Of a stretch of 64,000 bases of DNA, positions 36,201 to 46,061 are shown piece after piece. The translations under genes and the position numbers were made by a program. A model generated the notes under the pieces. The model was not told the DNA's origin, searched no databases, and worked only from the letters and a program-made list of their open reading frames with translations. Source of the stretch: Magnaporthiopsis rhizophila (lineage: Eukaryota > Ascomycota > Sordariomycetes > Magnaporthales > Magnaporthaceae); contig PYSS01000149.1 of assembly GCA_003049465.1 (NCBI GenBank), positions 1-64,000 of the forward strand. Reading direction: 5' to 3'. Every line of letters begins with the position of its first letter. The stretch's first letter is position 1.

Positions 36201-38872
36201 GTAGTTCCTACGTCAGTGGGGGTTTTGGCGTCCAAATTTGTGCTCTCTGCCCACAAGGATTCCCGGGCTGGCGGGAGAACTGGCGATGACGCCCGCTTCC
36301 CAACGTCACGCATAGACGGCCGCTGCGTCCAACGCTCGTCTCTTTCTATTCCGGCAATCCAGATGCTGTCAATCTCGCCACGCCCGCCGGACCGCGGCGA
36401 ATCGCGGGCGGTCTGCTGTTGCCCTGGTGTCCGGGCAAGGTCTTTGACGTCAAGAACGCTTTCCGTCTTGAAAGAGCTCTTAGTTGTCCTCGTGTCCCGC
36501 GACCCTGCCTCGTCCCGAATCTGGGTTCCTGCTTCGCTCATGTCAAAAAAGTTGGAGGGTGGTATAGCCGGGATGGCTGGCATCTCCGGCACCGAAGACC
36601 TTCTGCTGCCTGCCACACCCGAGGGGTAGAAGATATTCATCTTCTCGTCAAAGGTCATGCTCTTGGTGTCGTTGGGATGCGGCCTCGAGAAGGAGAACCC
36701 GCCAGCGCTTTTTGGCGGTGGCGGCAGGGGAGGCAGCTGCGTCGGACTGCCGGGATGTGCCTGGAGAATCGATTTCCTGCTCGCTATCGAGCCGTTCGAC
36801 TTTGACCTCCGGAGGCTTGGCGGCGATTGGACGGGGAAGATGGCGCGGTCCTTGTCGGATTTCCGAGGTATCGGTCTCGGTCGGTGAACGACTGATTTTG
36901 AAGATTTCAGCCCAAACTCCAGCTCATGGGTCTCGCGGTCGAGAAGTTTGCCAGTGTTGGCTCCGTCGATGATTTTCTGCACCGTAGACGGGTCGTCGTA
37001 TGTGATGTCGTTGATGAACATGATGGTCTGTTGATTGTTCGTTTCCGCGCCGGGTGCCGCTGGCGCCGTGGTCGTCATAGCGCGTGCCCTAGGGTTCCCA
37101 GGCAGCCCAATAGTTGGGCGTCGCTGCAACGGGGTCTTTGGTGGCGGCGCCGGGGCGGCCTCGTACGTCTCGTCGCGTTGCCTTGACGGCCGGATCGGCG
37201 CATGTAGCGGCGCTTGGAACTGGTCTGCCGTGGGAGCCATGTTGGCCCGCTCCGCACCCGTCGGCGCACCGATAACCCTCGGTGGAGCTTCGCTCTTTGT
37301 TCTTTTCATAGGGAATGGCGGCTGCTTTTGGCGCGGAGGAGGGAACGCAGTAGACTTCGCAGAAGCAGATTTCGGAGCAGGAGGCGGGCTTGGCGCTCTT
37401 GATTCTGAGACGTCCTGCCTGAGGGGTGACGCCGCCATAGCAGACCGCGCAGATTTGGGACTATTGGCCGCTTCAGCCTCCTCAGGGTCGGGCGATTGAC
37501 GAGGTGACCTCCTCCTGAGTTCCTCCCCGCCAGGAGAAAGTTGTGCCGAGGTCGTCTTGGACATCCCGACAGGCATCGGTGACAGCGCCGTTGCGGGAGC
37601 TACCCTGTCGTCCCCGTCGCTGGTCGGCGGCCGGGGGGCAGGTCGACTCGCGATGAGGGTAGACTCCCTCTGCATCCTGGTCCACATCTCCCTCCGCTCC
37701 TTGTCTTGCTGGGCCGCGGTAGCCAGGTCCATGGTGGGGATCTTGTTGAGCGGGTTCATCTCGCTATCGGACTGAAGGATCGGATTCGATATCACTAGTT
37801 TCCCACCCACCGCTACGGCCGCAGCCGGACCGCCCTTGGTCTCGAACACGTTCTTCTTACCCTGCTGCGGCGCCACGGCCTGGCGAGGGAGAGATGCAGG
37901 CCCATTGGCTGGCCTGGGCGGAGGGAAGAGAGCGCCCTGAACTGGAACTCCATGCCTGCCGATCACAGCCGCACCCCCTTGCGGCATGCCGGCAGGGCCG
38001 GCGGGTGCCGTCGGTGCCTCCCTAGGCCGTGAGTAAGCCTCTGACATGTTCACCTCCTCGCGTTTGAGATCCTCATATCGCAACGGTGGGTATCCCTGGG
38101 AGCCCGAGGCGGGGGTCGAAATGTCTCGTGTATCGAGGTCCCTCCTGGGCGACTCGGGTGGCCTCGATTGGCGCTGCCTGGGGACGCTCGAGAAGGAGTC
38201 GATCGATCCAGTGACTATGATGATTAGCAAAGAAAGGCCCGTGGCGGGCAGGGCGGTTCGGAGCGTGAGGTCCATGTTCGGCATTCCCAGGAGCAGTGTC
38301 ACGCTCGTCCCGCTCCAGATGGCAAAGCCTACTAGGATCCAAACAACGGCCTTGCTGCGTGCGACGCCCGACTTGGCATCCTCCACCACCCCAACACTAA
38401 ATGCCCGCGCCACCAGCGTGACGATGATGATGGCGTCGAGCGCGATAACCGCCACCGACACGGGCAGGAGTGACGAAATGGGCGCGCAGACCCCCTGCTC
38501 CTGTCGCCTGACGAAGCCGACGAAGACGCCACCGGCAATAAAGCGGACGGCGAGGATTCCCTGCAGAACCAGCTGGCCGGCGCCAGAGTTGTTCTTGGTC
38601 TTCATCCCCCATAGCATGAACTGCTCGATCGAAAAACGGGCGAGCTGGTCGAAAAGCGCGGTGACTATGCTGGTGATGGAGCATGCCGATGCCGAGGTCA
38701 CATCGATCGTTGTCGCAACAAATCCAACCTGAGCCCATAGGGCGGCGCTTAAAAGGAATGTCGTGAGGGCCAGCCTCAGGCCGTCCCGAAATATTGTTGA
38801 CCCATGGCCTTTGACGTTGAGGAAAAGGGCTGCCGACGCTCCGTTTACGACGATTCCGCTGTCCTCCCACAT
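30299..38872 (-). CDS. Giant multi-pass membrane protein with tandem W-rich repeats
   Basis: Single uninterrupted frame of 2857 residues. Residues about 30-225 hold five or six hydrophobic segments, so the N-terminus is a polytopic membrane domain. Residues 230-1500 are long, disordered, Pro/Ser/Arg-rich sequence with acidic patches. Residues about 1577-2304 contain nine tandem modules of about 43 residues, each with HGKGVAQPDAATW, LYDTV, R-x-LPRQSE and IES-x-x-LW, plus degenerate LW-type copies on both sides. Residues about 2454-2614 hold three copies of a second W-rich module (ADWALA, SYP, W-x-ASxxEWDAALE). Residues about 2671-2731 have GYA[MVT]P-type repeats. I do not recognise the function. 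The architecture suggests a membrane-anchored scaffold. Long frames on the opposite strand (for example 33155-34498) are shadows of the GC-biased codons. Confidence 0.85.
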   Translation of the reverse strand: MWEDSGIVVNGASAALFLNVKGHGSTIFRDGLRLALTTFLLSAALWAQVGFVATTIDVTSASACSITSIVTALFDQLARFSIEQFMLWGMKTKNNSGAGQLVLQGILAVRFIAGGVFVGFVRRQEQGVCAPISSLLPVSVAVIALDAIIIVTLVARAFSVGVVEDAKSGVARSKAVVWILVGFAIWSGTSVTLLLGMPNMDLTLRTALPATGLSLLIIIVTGSIDSFSSVPRQRQSRPPESPRRDLDTRDISTPASGSQGYPPLRYEDLKREEVNMSEAYSRPREAPTAPAGPAGMPQGGAAVIGRHGVPVQGALFPPPRPANGPASLPRQAVAPQQGKKNVFETKGGPAAAVAVGGKLVISNPILQSDSEMNPLNKIPTMDLATAAQQDKERREMWTRMQRESTLIASRPAPRPPTSDGDDRVAPATALSPMPVGMSKTTSAQLSPGGEELRRRSPRQSPDPEEAEAANSPKSARSAMAASPLRQDVSESRAPSPPPAPKSASAKSTAFPPPRQKQPPFPMKRTKSEAPPRVIGAPTGAERANMAPTADQFQAPLHAPIRPSRQRDETYEAAPAPPPKTPLQRRPTIGLPGNPRARAMTTTAPAAPGAETNNQQTIMFINDITYDDPSTVQKIIDGANTGKLLDRETHELEFGLKSSKSVVHRPRPIPRKSDKDRAIFPVQSPPSLRRSKSNGSIASRKSILQAHPGSPTQLPPLPPPPKSAGGFSFSRPHPNDTKSMTFDEKMNIFYPSGVAGSRRSSVPEMPAIPAIPPSNFFDMSEAGTQIRDEAGSRDTRTTKSSFKTESVLDVKDLARTPGQQQTARDSPRSGGRGEIDSIWIAGIERDERWTQRPSMRDVGKRASSPVLPPARESLWAESTNLDAKTPTDVGTTAWGSVHSPVAPVNIQRMAEPPRSTYIRPRQNSGAPPVPEVPAGLSTSPMSKEDDGESIHIGLDTMGLDTSIDSSTDASIADSPQTPVGADEDFVLSSNVFPIWHKRVGDDLLTFSERKEKMRSRMPPPTPLLLRAPSTRNPVVVKAAEPSPLESPDHALRLIQAQLERMDRPDRDSMGSQGTRRLELLDNLEKEMDHWRHTKHDMLRDARDSLSTIRSSPSIDSRPASIVKSPAAPAPVAPKSGATDAAKSAGAIMAERRAARRELLRSASNASSRPGEASLPARSPANSVRSATSSSRQQLLAEAQTEFAENAPELLAARNQSLFALAQMGSPTPPDSDSDSDESDYESDELPPETYGVLAYTASSVQEAATHKTLWTPATQVNVVSTSLLWSPPQLASESPVSAFAPNSLDTGKVRAVPRKADNPLAIETNKLWQLSRTATKHYSAGLWQPRHAPAAAQPSPPSQCQQLQAQPKKQVPARASALKPPRRTRRMTELPDILESPQPLSDDRDALGLFQFPWGEKSDSANVQQPRHTMFAMPGTMTSGATVSAALDARSRQFEASEYSSSFFDDYDDDDLEESEDDIIEGEDSGDDFDETTLWEIASLLKTDNVPSSKNRAVPRTLDATSSVVDDYMDDASDLEEADEARGSIIVGLEGMTPESQQMGEMAEGQQQADILAQQLAISQLWTAARDEKRRSQHGLGLPHPDADTWRQYDAVSETLRSQPRQSEIVPIESDELWHPVGQKKQQRKMKNKEVAVLLWSARNRVTKTRGDHGKGVAQPDAATWSLYDTVKETIRALPRRSEPASIETDQLWQPAGQQQAAKVAKKAQASTPLMWSARPAPKARGDHGKGVAQPDEETWSRYDTVKETVRALPRQSELVAIESDELWQPLGQPTIKKQQIESVKEQPTESTKVATMWSARPAIKAKGDHSHGVAYPDAATWSLYDTVKETVRALPRQSELLPVESSELWQPLAQPAKPLAQPTMKKQRTESAKVAMMWSARPATKTKGDHAKGVAYPDAATWSLYDTVKATARALPRQLELASVESDQLWQSRPANAHQERNWIEATKQAKTATQPVSLSTATAAVPKSNVEHGKTVAKMAAQPVSMWTVATAVSKVRGEHGKGVAQPDAATWSLYDTVRDTARSQPRQSELVQIESDQLWQPRAVNARPQNWIVSAKQPKVATQSQAASQPLSMWAVAAAAPKVRGEHGKGVAQPDAATWSLYDTVRETARFQPRQSDEPLVIESSQFWQPSSQAKKQTPVWILAGNRNQVKPAAASMIVLEEKKVLLWSASAAIPRSKGNHGKGVAHPDAATWALYDTIRETARSKPRQSEEPLPIQSNRLWRPAGRGQSAAVLLWTAPVKTAKAHSKGLPQPDEATWRRYDATKETARAKARPAEPATIESTHMWILTPPQSPKEVVDWIMAGTITKTPASPISPTSLPSPVSVSTVDAKEQVKTSLWIAAAPVIAPVASTGLFQLPAKTSDSRSTSESPAALGMVRKARSPELKPLDKLTSTDLWVAAAPANVKRNWISMKQASPATKTSSPKAARVPILKASPADWDLAVKQAADASYPAEWTSRWSASSGEWTAALEEAIAASRFPSVAEQLQAAAPRPSATAADWALALSEAVKASYPAQSMTSWAASAAEWDAALEQAVTASAYPAAVESKKVASRPSATPADWALATQQAVLSSYPPEWTAPWAASPDDWDAAVEAAAAASYPAVETSSKSEPQSAQAVSTPEPSITSGISGGAHEAFSFVQEAYHKPQPQLVQDYAMPETSNGYEQYQGYAVSDQDMYQQQLLQLQGYATPYQNQGYAMPAQQLQASYGFSGYAVPEAANAVSNGFDDDNKTAAAEPQQDAAASIMAQIEALEQERLFAEQMLSRPQGMGEAATTTADQAAPQSSSMTPVPVPKPLKLEEPKAEAEAVARPLSPAAATAPVAPAADGESSASKGNRVTLLY
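31960..34140 (-). repeat. Nine-copy coding tandem repeat within the giant gene
   Basis: Nine recognisable copies of a module centred on PDAATWSLYDTV and LPRQSE. The linkers have variable length. DNA copies share runs such as cacccttcccgtg, though they have diverged. The order is maintained and no frame break is seen. Confidence 0.85.
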
Positions 38873-41800
38873 GTTTGTTAGTCACTTCTCCCATCAGTTC
38901 CACTGCCTTCGTTCCACTGCCTGAAATTCCCAGTCTCTTTCTCGGTCGGCCTCGTCTTTGTCTTCCACCCTCCAAACCTCGCCGCGACGCCACACTCGAA
39001 TACCGGATGCTGGAGAGAGTCACTAACAAGGTGAAAGCGGCAATCAAAGCCGATGGGCCTCCTGGAGACGCCATGGTGAGGCGGCTTTATTAGAGGAGGT
39101 TTGGATCGGCTGTAGGCCGAATAAAGAAGGTAACGTCCCAGTCAATGGGGGCAAAAGACGATAAAACAGAAGAAGAAAAAAGGAAAAAGGAAAGGAAAAA
39201 AAAAAAAAAAAAAAAAAAAGAAGTAATATGGTATCAGAGAATTGAATGGATCATGTCGACTAGTACAGAGTTAATACGAACACCAATGCCTTTGGTGATG
39301 GCGGCATGTTAGGCGATGGCGTCCATCGTCACTCGCTTGGACAAGATAGAATGGGAAAAACGGGGTGGGATCACGAAGAAAGTTAGAACAGACAGACAGA
39401 CAGACAGCGTCCGTGGCCGAACGATCTGTGTCCGAGCGAGCCTGTCAAAGTGGAGTCCCTGGGCGCGTGCGTGGGATATTTCGGGAGTGGAAAGGGAAGG
39501 CACAAAAGGAAAGACGGCCTCGACCGTTGAAACGGGAAAAGGCGTCGATCTTGGCGAGCTGGCTGCCTGTCGTGCCCATCCGCGCGGGTTCGGACAGCAC
39601 GATCGAGCCCTGGTCACCTTGAGATCAAAAAGTCAGCGGCTGCACCCAGGGACCTGCCCCTGCGGAACCCTTTCTCTCGTCGCGTGCTTCCACTCTTCGG
39701 GACGCAGTAGAGACCAGACGGGACCTGCAGCAACGCGTAGGCTAGTAGCCGTGGATACCGTCATGACCAAAGAGCCCACCACCAGATCCAAAAATGGGCT
39801 GGCTCCCGGTCTCAAACAAGGGCTATAGAGCCGGGGGACCTTGTTGCGGCTGGAGACTGCTGGGTTTCCTCTATCATGCCCGAAGAGATGGCGACAGCGC
39901 TGATTGGGCCCAAGACAAGGCTGCCAAGGGCCCGGCTGGGAGTGGTCCCCGATAAACGTTAGACTGTGTTTCACTTGAAACCCAAGGGGTTCCATGGGTC
40001 CATGACGTGGTGGGGGGCTTCGGAGGTGGTGCGGATTTGCCATTCTGGCCCTTTCCCTGGAGAATGGAGACAAAAAGAAGCAGATTTCGGTGAAAGCGTT
40101 CTTCCGAGCTCCTTCACCCGACCGCTGCAATGTCATGGCGTGGCTAGATCGTGTCTCCATCTCGGTTGGGCTGGAGGGCGGCTGCTACATAACACGGCCG
40201 AGATTTTCCGCCACATCGTGTCCCACCCACCTTGCCCACCAGGCCAGCTTGGCCAGGCACGCAGTTGTCGCAAGATGAACACCCGTCTGTCTCGTCTAGC
40301 GCGCTCCTCGACTGCTTCGCCCAAACCACCGCTCGTTGTCGTGTGCCCTGCGCAGTTCGACAGGGGCAGCCAGCGCCACTGTTGCATACTGAAGACGTAG
40401 ACAGGATGCGGATTGATGGGATTGGTGGCGAGAATGCGGCGCGGGAATTGCGGCGGTTGAACCACCCACCCTTCTCCTGTTCGCGTGCCAGCTTGCCGCT
40501 TTGTCGCGTTGGAGAAACAGCCGATAGGGAACCAGCATGCGCCCGCAATTCGATGAGGCTCTTTTTGGTAGGTCTGGCAGCACGAGGCAAGATTTGCTGC
40601 AGGCCAGTGTTCCAGCGGGCTCTTGGCCTGTGCCCCGCCCGAAAGAATGCGGCCCCCAGCACATGGGACGTGCGGGTCTTCTGTGCGCCCAACAGTCGGC
40701 GAGTGGCAGGAGCTGCCAGAAATCGAGATGACTGCCAGCCACTAGCCGCCAGCTTCCCCAAAGGCGCGGTTTCAGACACTCGTGCTTTCGGCTCCCGGCC
40801 GCCCCGGGCGTTCGAGAGGGATGGATGACTCGTCCCTGCGGCATTTGGATTCCTGCACCGTCGATCCCTCAGCTCAATCGATCAAGGCCAGGCACCGAGC
40901 CCGAGCCGCCCAAGGGGAGACTATCCTATCCTTCCTGGCTGTGGCTTTGCGAGAGGCAGGGAGCAATAGAAATCTCCGACTCGAGAGGTAGCATCCACCG
41001 ATGACATTTGATCCGATCTACATGTACCTCACCTCCGATGGGACGAAGACCCTAATCCTACTGCTAGAGAGGCCGCCACGTTCCCCGAACAAGATCCTGG
41101 ACTCCGTATAGACTGCACAACCATGTTGGTTAATTACTTAAAGGGAAGGAGATACGAAATAGGAAAAGATATGGGAATAGGAGAGGCGACCGAGTCGGAT
41201 GATGGGAATTCCGATTAGCCTTCTTTAGGCGTCGTGGCTGCTCGGCATCTGAACGACTGACCCCGTGCGGCTGCAGAAAGAGATCGTGATTGAGAAGAAA
41301 CTATGGATCAAGCCTAGGCACGGTACTCTCTGTAGTCAGCCGTCCCTAGTTGAGGCTCTGCCGCTTGTCCCCTTGGGCAAATTGCTACAAAACGGCCCTG
41401 GATACCACTTGCGACAGCCGTTCGTTTGTTAGCGTGTGCATTACATGGTCTTCCTGGCACGGTTGCTGCATCTGCTGGATGTTTATGGTGAGTCAGCCAT
41501 GTTTTATTTTATACATATGACCATGAACAAAGACGTCGTAATAAACACACTCGCAACCCCAACATGGATGTAGACGGTCCACGGGCCAGCATCGAGCAGT
41601 CACGGTAAAACATCTCCAGTCGTTTCTGTGCCATCTCGTTCATGATGTGGAACAAAGTCCGAATAAGTGCGAACACCCAGCCGGCTGGACTTGCTTGATT
41701 CAGGAGCCGTGCGCTAGCGTAAGCACGGAGCTCCCACCTAGATATGCGACCCAATAATGGTCAAATCGCGGGGTGAGATGCCACACCTTACATACGCCAT

Positions 41801-42060
41801 CCAGTTACCATCATGGAATCAATCTGTGCTGCAGAAGGATCTTCTGCGTACAGCGTATATCGTGACGGGTGACTCAGATTAACAGCTTCTACGGTTGATT
41901 CCCCAAGCATATTCTCGTGTATAAGTAACAAGCGTGTTTCTTCCGTCGACCAAAGGAAAAATAAGTTTGAACAACGATCGTTCCCAGGCGTGAAACTCCC
42001 CCTAAATCTCGACCACCAAATCCCCCAAACCCAGTACCCAATATCACACTGTCTTCCAAG
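38873..42060. other. Intergenic region, divergent promoters
   Basis: 3.2 kb between the minus-strand giant gene and the plus-strand flavoprotein gene. It has a long A tract at about 39199-39219 and several short frames, none with family character. No RNA gene or transposon was found by eye. Confidence 0.5.
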
Positions 42061-43127
42061 ATGCCTAGACTCGAACTCGAGTACCCCAAGGAGGCTCTGA
42101 ACTCGGTGAAACGTCTGGGTGATAGAGGTAACTACACCAAATCATATCTAGCCATGCATGGCTTTTCCTTGCTCCATGACTCTGTTTCCAAACCGCTAAA
42201 TATCCAGCAACCCCCTAGGAGTCTACGCCCTCAGGACGATCCACCAGATCATCAACTCGTCCAGGCTCGTCCACGTCTCCTTCAATGTGCCCGACTCACC
42301 CTTTCCGGCGACCCTCCCGATGATCGGGCAGATGGGCTCCTTCGCCCGCCCCAGCGCCGACGAGGGCGAGGTGCTCGACCTCTACCTGCACGGCTACGTC
42401 TCCGCGCGCATGGCGAACCTCTCGCGGAAGAGCACCGCCGGCGGCCAAGAGGAGCAAGGGGTCGGCGGCGGCCTCCCCGTCTGCATATCGGCCAGCCACG
42501 TCGACGGCCTCGTGCTCGCGCTCTCGCCCTTTTCTTCCAGCTACAACTATCGCTCCGCTGTGCTGTTTGGCTACGCCGAACTTGTTTCGGACGAAGAGGA
42601 GCGGCTGTGTAAGTGCCCCTATGCATACTTTTAGCTAGCAGTGCTCACCCTCTACCACGTCACGGTTTCTTTTATTAGCAGTGATGACACATTTACACGA
42701 TGGCACACCGGGACGATAGATTAGACTAATTCTAATTCCCACCCCAGACGCCATGGAACTCATCACAGACTCGGTCGTCCCCGGCCGCTGGCGTGACGCC
42801 CGCGGGCCGCCTACGCCGGCCGAGCTGCAGAGCACGAGCATCCTGCGCGTCAAGGTCAAGTCGGGCAGCGCAAAGGTGCGAGCCGGCGAGCCGCACGATG
42901 ACACCCGCGATATGGCCGACACGGAGCTCTGCGCTCGGGTCTGGTCCGGCGTCGTGCCGGTCCACGAGACCATCGGCGAGCCCATACCGGGACCTTCCAA
43001 CAACCGGGCAGTGCCGGCCTACATCAAGGACTATGTCAAAGTCTCCAACGAGGCCTCTGCCGAAACCGCCAAGCAAGCAGCAGTTGAGCCACCGAAAAAG
43101 AAAAAGACGGAAGGATCTGATGACTGA
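42061..43127 (+). CDS. Pyridoxamine 5'-phosphate oxidase-like FMN-binding protein
   Basis: A protein of 278 residues from three exons: 42061-42127, 42219-42608 and 42748-43127. All junctions are GT..AG and keep frame. The sequence fits the flavin-nucleotide-binding, NimA/PNPOx-like split-barrel family: an N-terminal YPKEALNSVKRLGDRGVYAL, HVSFNVPDSPFPATLPMIG, DLYLHGYVSARM, then a VCISASHVDGLVLA strand and NYRSAVLFG. The C-terminal part (PGRWRDARGPPTPAEL, ILRVKVKSGSAKVR) is typical of the fungal subgroup. The tail ends in a KKKK basic patch. Such proteins bind FMN or a related flavin, but the substrate is unknown; this is not the canonical vitamin B6 enzyme. Confidence 0.85.
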
Positions 43128-43410
43128 GCCTTATCGTAGATGATGCAAATGTAGCTCTCCGAGTATATTAGTCTAGAGTTGGCGGACGCCTTGCGAGGGA
43201 ATGAGCAATGCTCGGAATTATCAAGACCGCACATGGTTTCTTCAGATACAAGAAAAGAGAAAAGAAGCATGAGGTCAAGAAGCTACATGAGAAGAAAAAG
43301 CGCACTTGACGCATCCAAGGAATGAAACATATGCCTGCCAGCACCCTGTCGTGGCGAATGCAAAACAAATCCCGCGAAGCCTTTACGCCCACGCTTAACA
43401 CAGCATCATA
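43128..43410. other. Convergent 3' spacer
   Basis: 283 bp between the converging flavoprotein and spermidine-synthase-like genes. Nothing beyond likely 3' UTRs is visible. Confidence 0.6.
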
Positions 43411-45328
43411 TCACCAGGCCTCCCATACGAAACCCGGGATGACGGTCCGCATAATCTCCCAATGGCCCAGCGCGCTCTTCTCGTGCCACTTCACCAGTAG
43501 GTCGGTCGAATTGCGCGTCAGGATCGACTCCTCGGATGCAAGGAAATCCGACTCGAGCACCTCGTGCTTAGGAAGGAGGAAGGCATTCCGCGCCATGCTG
43601 CCGAGAATGTCCTGTGGAGTCGGGTTCCGGAATTCTATTTTACCCTCCGACTTTTGGCAGAAAAAGACCATGTTTGCGAAGTCGACGCCTGTCTGCGCAA
43701 CCTCAGTGGCGTTACGCGGGTGCTCGCGGTAGATGCGGCATGATGGGAACACGCTCTTGATCGTGTTGAGAACGATCTTGGGCGGGGGCAGACTGGAGTC
43801 GCCGGCGTAGTTCTGCAGGCAACGAAGCTATGGTCAGTCCCGAGACGCAGTCACTGGCAAAAGAGTGTGCTTACGATGGCGATGACCCCCTGGGGAGTGA
43901 GGAGGGTGTGCAGATCCTGCAAAAACTCTAGCGTAAACAGCTCTATAGGCTCGGCGCCGCCAGTAAAGACGTCGTTGACGATGTAGTTGAACTGCTCGCT
44001 CGAGGCGTTCGCCAGCTTCCTTGCGTAAGCCACCGCATCCTGGATGACCGGAGTGTGCCGAGTAGGAACGTTGAAATACTGGACAGCGAAGTCATATACG
44101 GCTGGATCGATTTCTACAATCGTAGTGTCGATACCATGTGTGATCAAAGCCGAGGGAGTCGTGCCAACGCCCATACCACTATACATGGTCGGAAATCAGC
44201 TCCAAGCCCATCAAAATCACGGCACATAAGGGGCCCAAGTAGCAAGGGACGCAAGAATGCGTCGGAGCCGACTTACATGACCAGAGCTTTGGCATCTTTG
44301 TCTGGGACTTGCTCCTTGACCCGAACAAGCCTGACAGCTTCGAGCATGGCGAAGATACCGTATATGGGCTCTGAAATGCTGCGCCGGTACTTGATCCACT
44401 CACCACCCAATAGGCTGTGGTCGCAGCGCATGACCCGGAGCCCCTGCTCATCGTTCTCTATGACGGAAACGTATCCCGTCAAGGACTCGCGCTGGTCGAG
44501 GACCGTCCATCCGTGCTGCGCCTGTAGCGCGCTGTTGAGACGCTGTAGCGCATAGGGCGTTGCCACATGTGGGTTCAGCACGGCCGTGTGCAGCAGACCC
44601 GGGATCGCGTACAGCAGCAGCTTTGAGGGCGCAAATGCTGCATACAGGAGACCCAGCACGAGTTGCATAGCCACGCGCGTGGCAAGGATGCTCTTGCCGA
44701 TGTACGCCTGAATGGCGTTTTGGGACAGTCGTTCCGCGAGGCGGTAGACGCCCCAGGACCCGATGCCAGGAGCCGCGTCGCCAAGCCAGCGCGGCAGCCA
44801 GCCGAACTCGGCCCGCTCCAGATACGTGGCCGAACAGGCGACGGAGCCGACGATGACGGGGAAGAGCGTGAGCAGCTCCGTGGCCAGGGGGCCCCAGTAG
44901 GCCGTGAGGCGCCCGCTGAGCTTGAAGAGAAGAAACTGCGCGGCTGGCACGTACAACGCGATGACAGGCAGCAGGTAAATGGGCTTCACAGGCAAGAAGC
45001 GTCCGAGAACCAGGTTTGTGGACCAGCCTGTGAAGCAGGCTGCCATGACGAGGCGGTCGTGGAACCGCGCGGCAGGAATAGAGCCGTATATTGGCGACAT
45101 GGCCAATTGCGAGACGTTGGCGAAGGCGGCGGCGAGGGATATCAGAGCCAGAGCCGGAAGAAAGGCCTCGGCCTGCTCCCGCGCCGCCTTGGCCCATGTG
45201 TCCTCCTTCGCCTTGGCCGCGAGAGCCTTGAGCTCTCGCTCGAAACTCTCAGGAGTGAATGATGAGTTCGGGTCGATTATGACGTCGGGTTTCTCAGCCT
45301 CCTCCTGCTTCTGCTTCTTGGGCGCCAT
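43411..45328 (-). CDS. Membrane-anchored spermidine/spermine-synthase-like protein
   Basis: A protein of 585 residues from three exons: 45328-44277, 44178-43875 and 43812-43411. The introns are 98 and 62 nt. The N-terminal 250 residues contain several hydrophobic segments (for example LALISLAAAFANV, YLLPVIALYVPAAQFLLF, LLTLFPVIVGSVAC). The C-terminal half is a Rossmann-type aminopropyltransferase fold: the binding loop VIGMGVGTTPSAL spans the exon 1-2 splice, followed by TTIVEIDPAVYDFA and NDVFTGG. This is the membrane-fused spermidine-synthase-like family, not canonical Spe3, which is soluble and about 300 residues. Whether it makes polyamines is unproven; some relatives may be methyltransferase-like. 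The first 50 residues are charged and probably cytosolic. It is divergent from opi3, sharing a 733-bp promoter region. Confidence 0.82.
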
Positions 45329-46061
45329 TTTGAGGCTCTAAATGGAGGTGCTCAGGCTGGTTTCCTGGTCAAACCGGGCCGTTTGATTCGAGAAAATAAA
45401 GGGGCTCCACAAGCCGTGGTGACGTCCAAACGGCTGGAGTCGGAGCTCCTGGATTGAACGGAAAGGAGGGTGAATTCCAAGGAAGACGGTCACAAATGAA
45501 TCTGACACAATGAATTGAGCCTGCAAAGCAATCAACAGCCAGCTGTTGACGACGCTCGACGAGATATTGATCCGATGGATGGATGTGTGGCCCAGTCTGC
45601 AATCTGTTCTCAGGCCATTTTCCAATTGGGCTGCGATGAATCCACGCCGCTCCGTCCTCCAGCTGTCTCGACTCGGACGTTGCTAGCCCCTGGATCCACC
45701 ATAGCTCGAAAGACTCCACCTGCAAATGGTTGGTGGGATGAGTCGAGCGGGGCCAAGCGCAATTGCGCCGCCGCAGTTCAACACGTGCAATTGATCAAGA
45801 GGCGGGGGGTGCTAAACCAGTCCAGGAACCACGTTACCGGATTTTGCCGGGCGTGGGGGAATGTTGAACAAGACTGAGCTATTTCGTCACCGCTAGGGTT
45901 GACTTTGTTTTTCGGCATATTTCTTCATCCCGGACACGTATGCGTCTTGTTGCTAGAGCGCGCAACCTCGTTTATTCGACTGCTTCCGCATCCCACCGTC
46001 CAAGGCGACTGACTGCTTGACTTGCTTCTGCCAAACGCAATCTTTTCAAACAGCATTCACA
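45329..46061. promoter_or_regulatory. Shared divergent promoter region
   Basis: The 733 bp separate the start codons of the spermidine-synthase-like gene (minus) and opi3 (plus), so both promoters must lie here. No factor site can be assigned with confidence. I did not see a clear inositol-choline element (CATGTGAAAT-like). Confidence 0.5.

Noticed and set aside
33155..36629. 447- and 464-codon plus-strand frames opposite the giant gene
   Set aside because: They mirror the tandem repeats on the other strand; the minus-strand reading has the coherent membrane-plus-repeat design.
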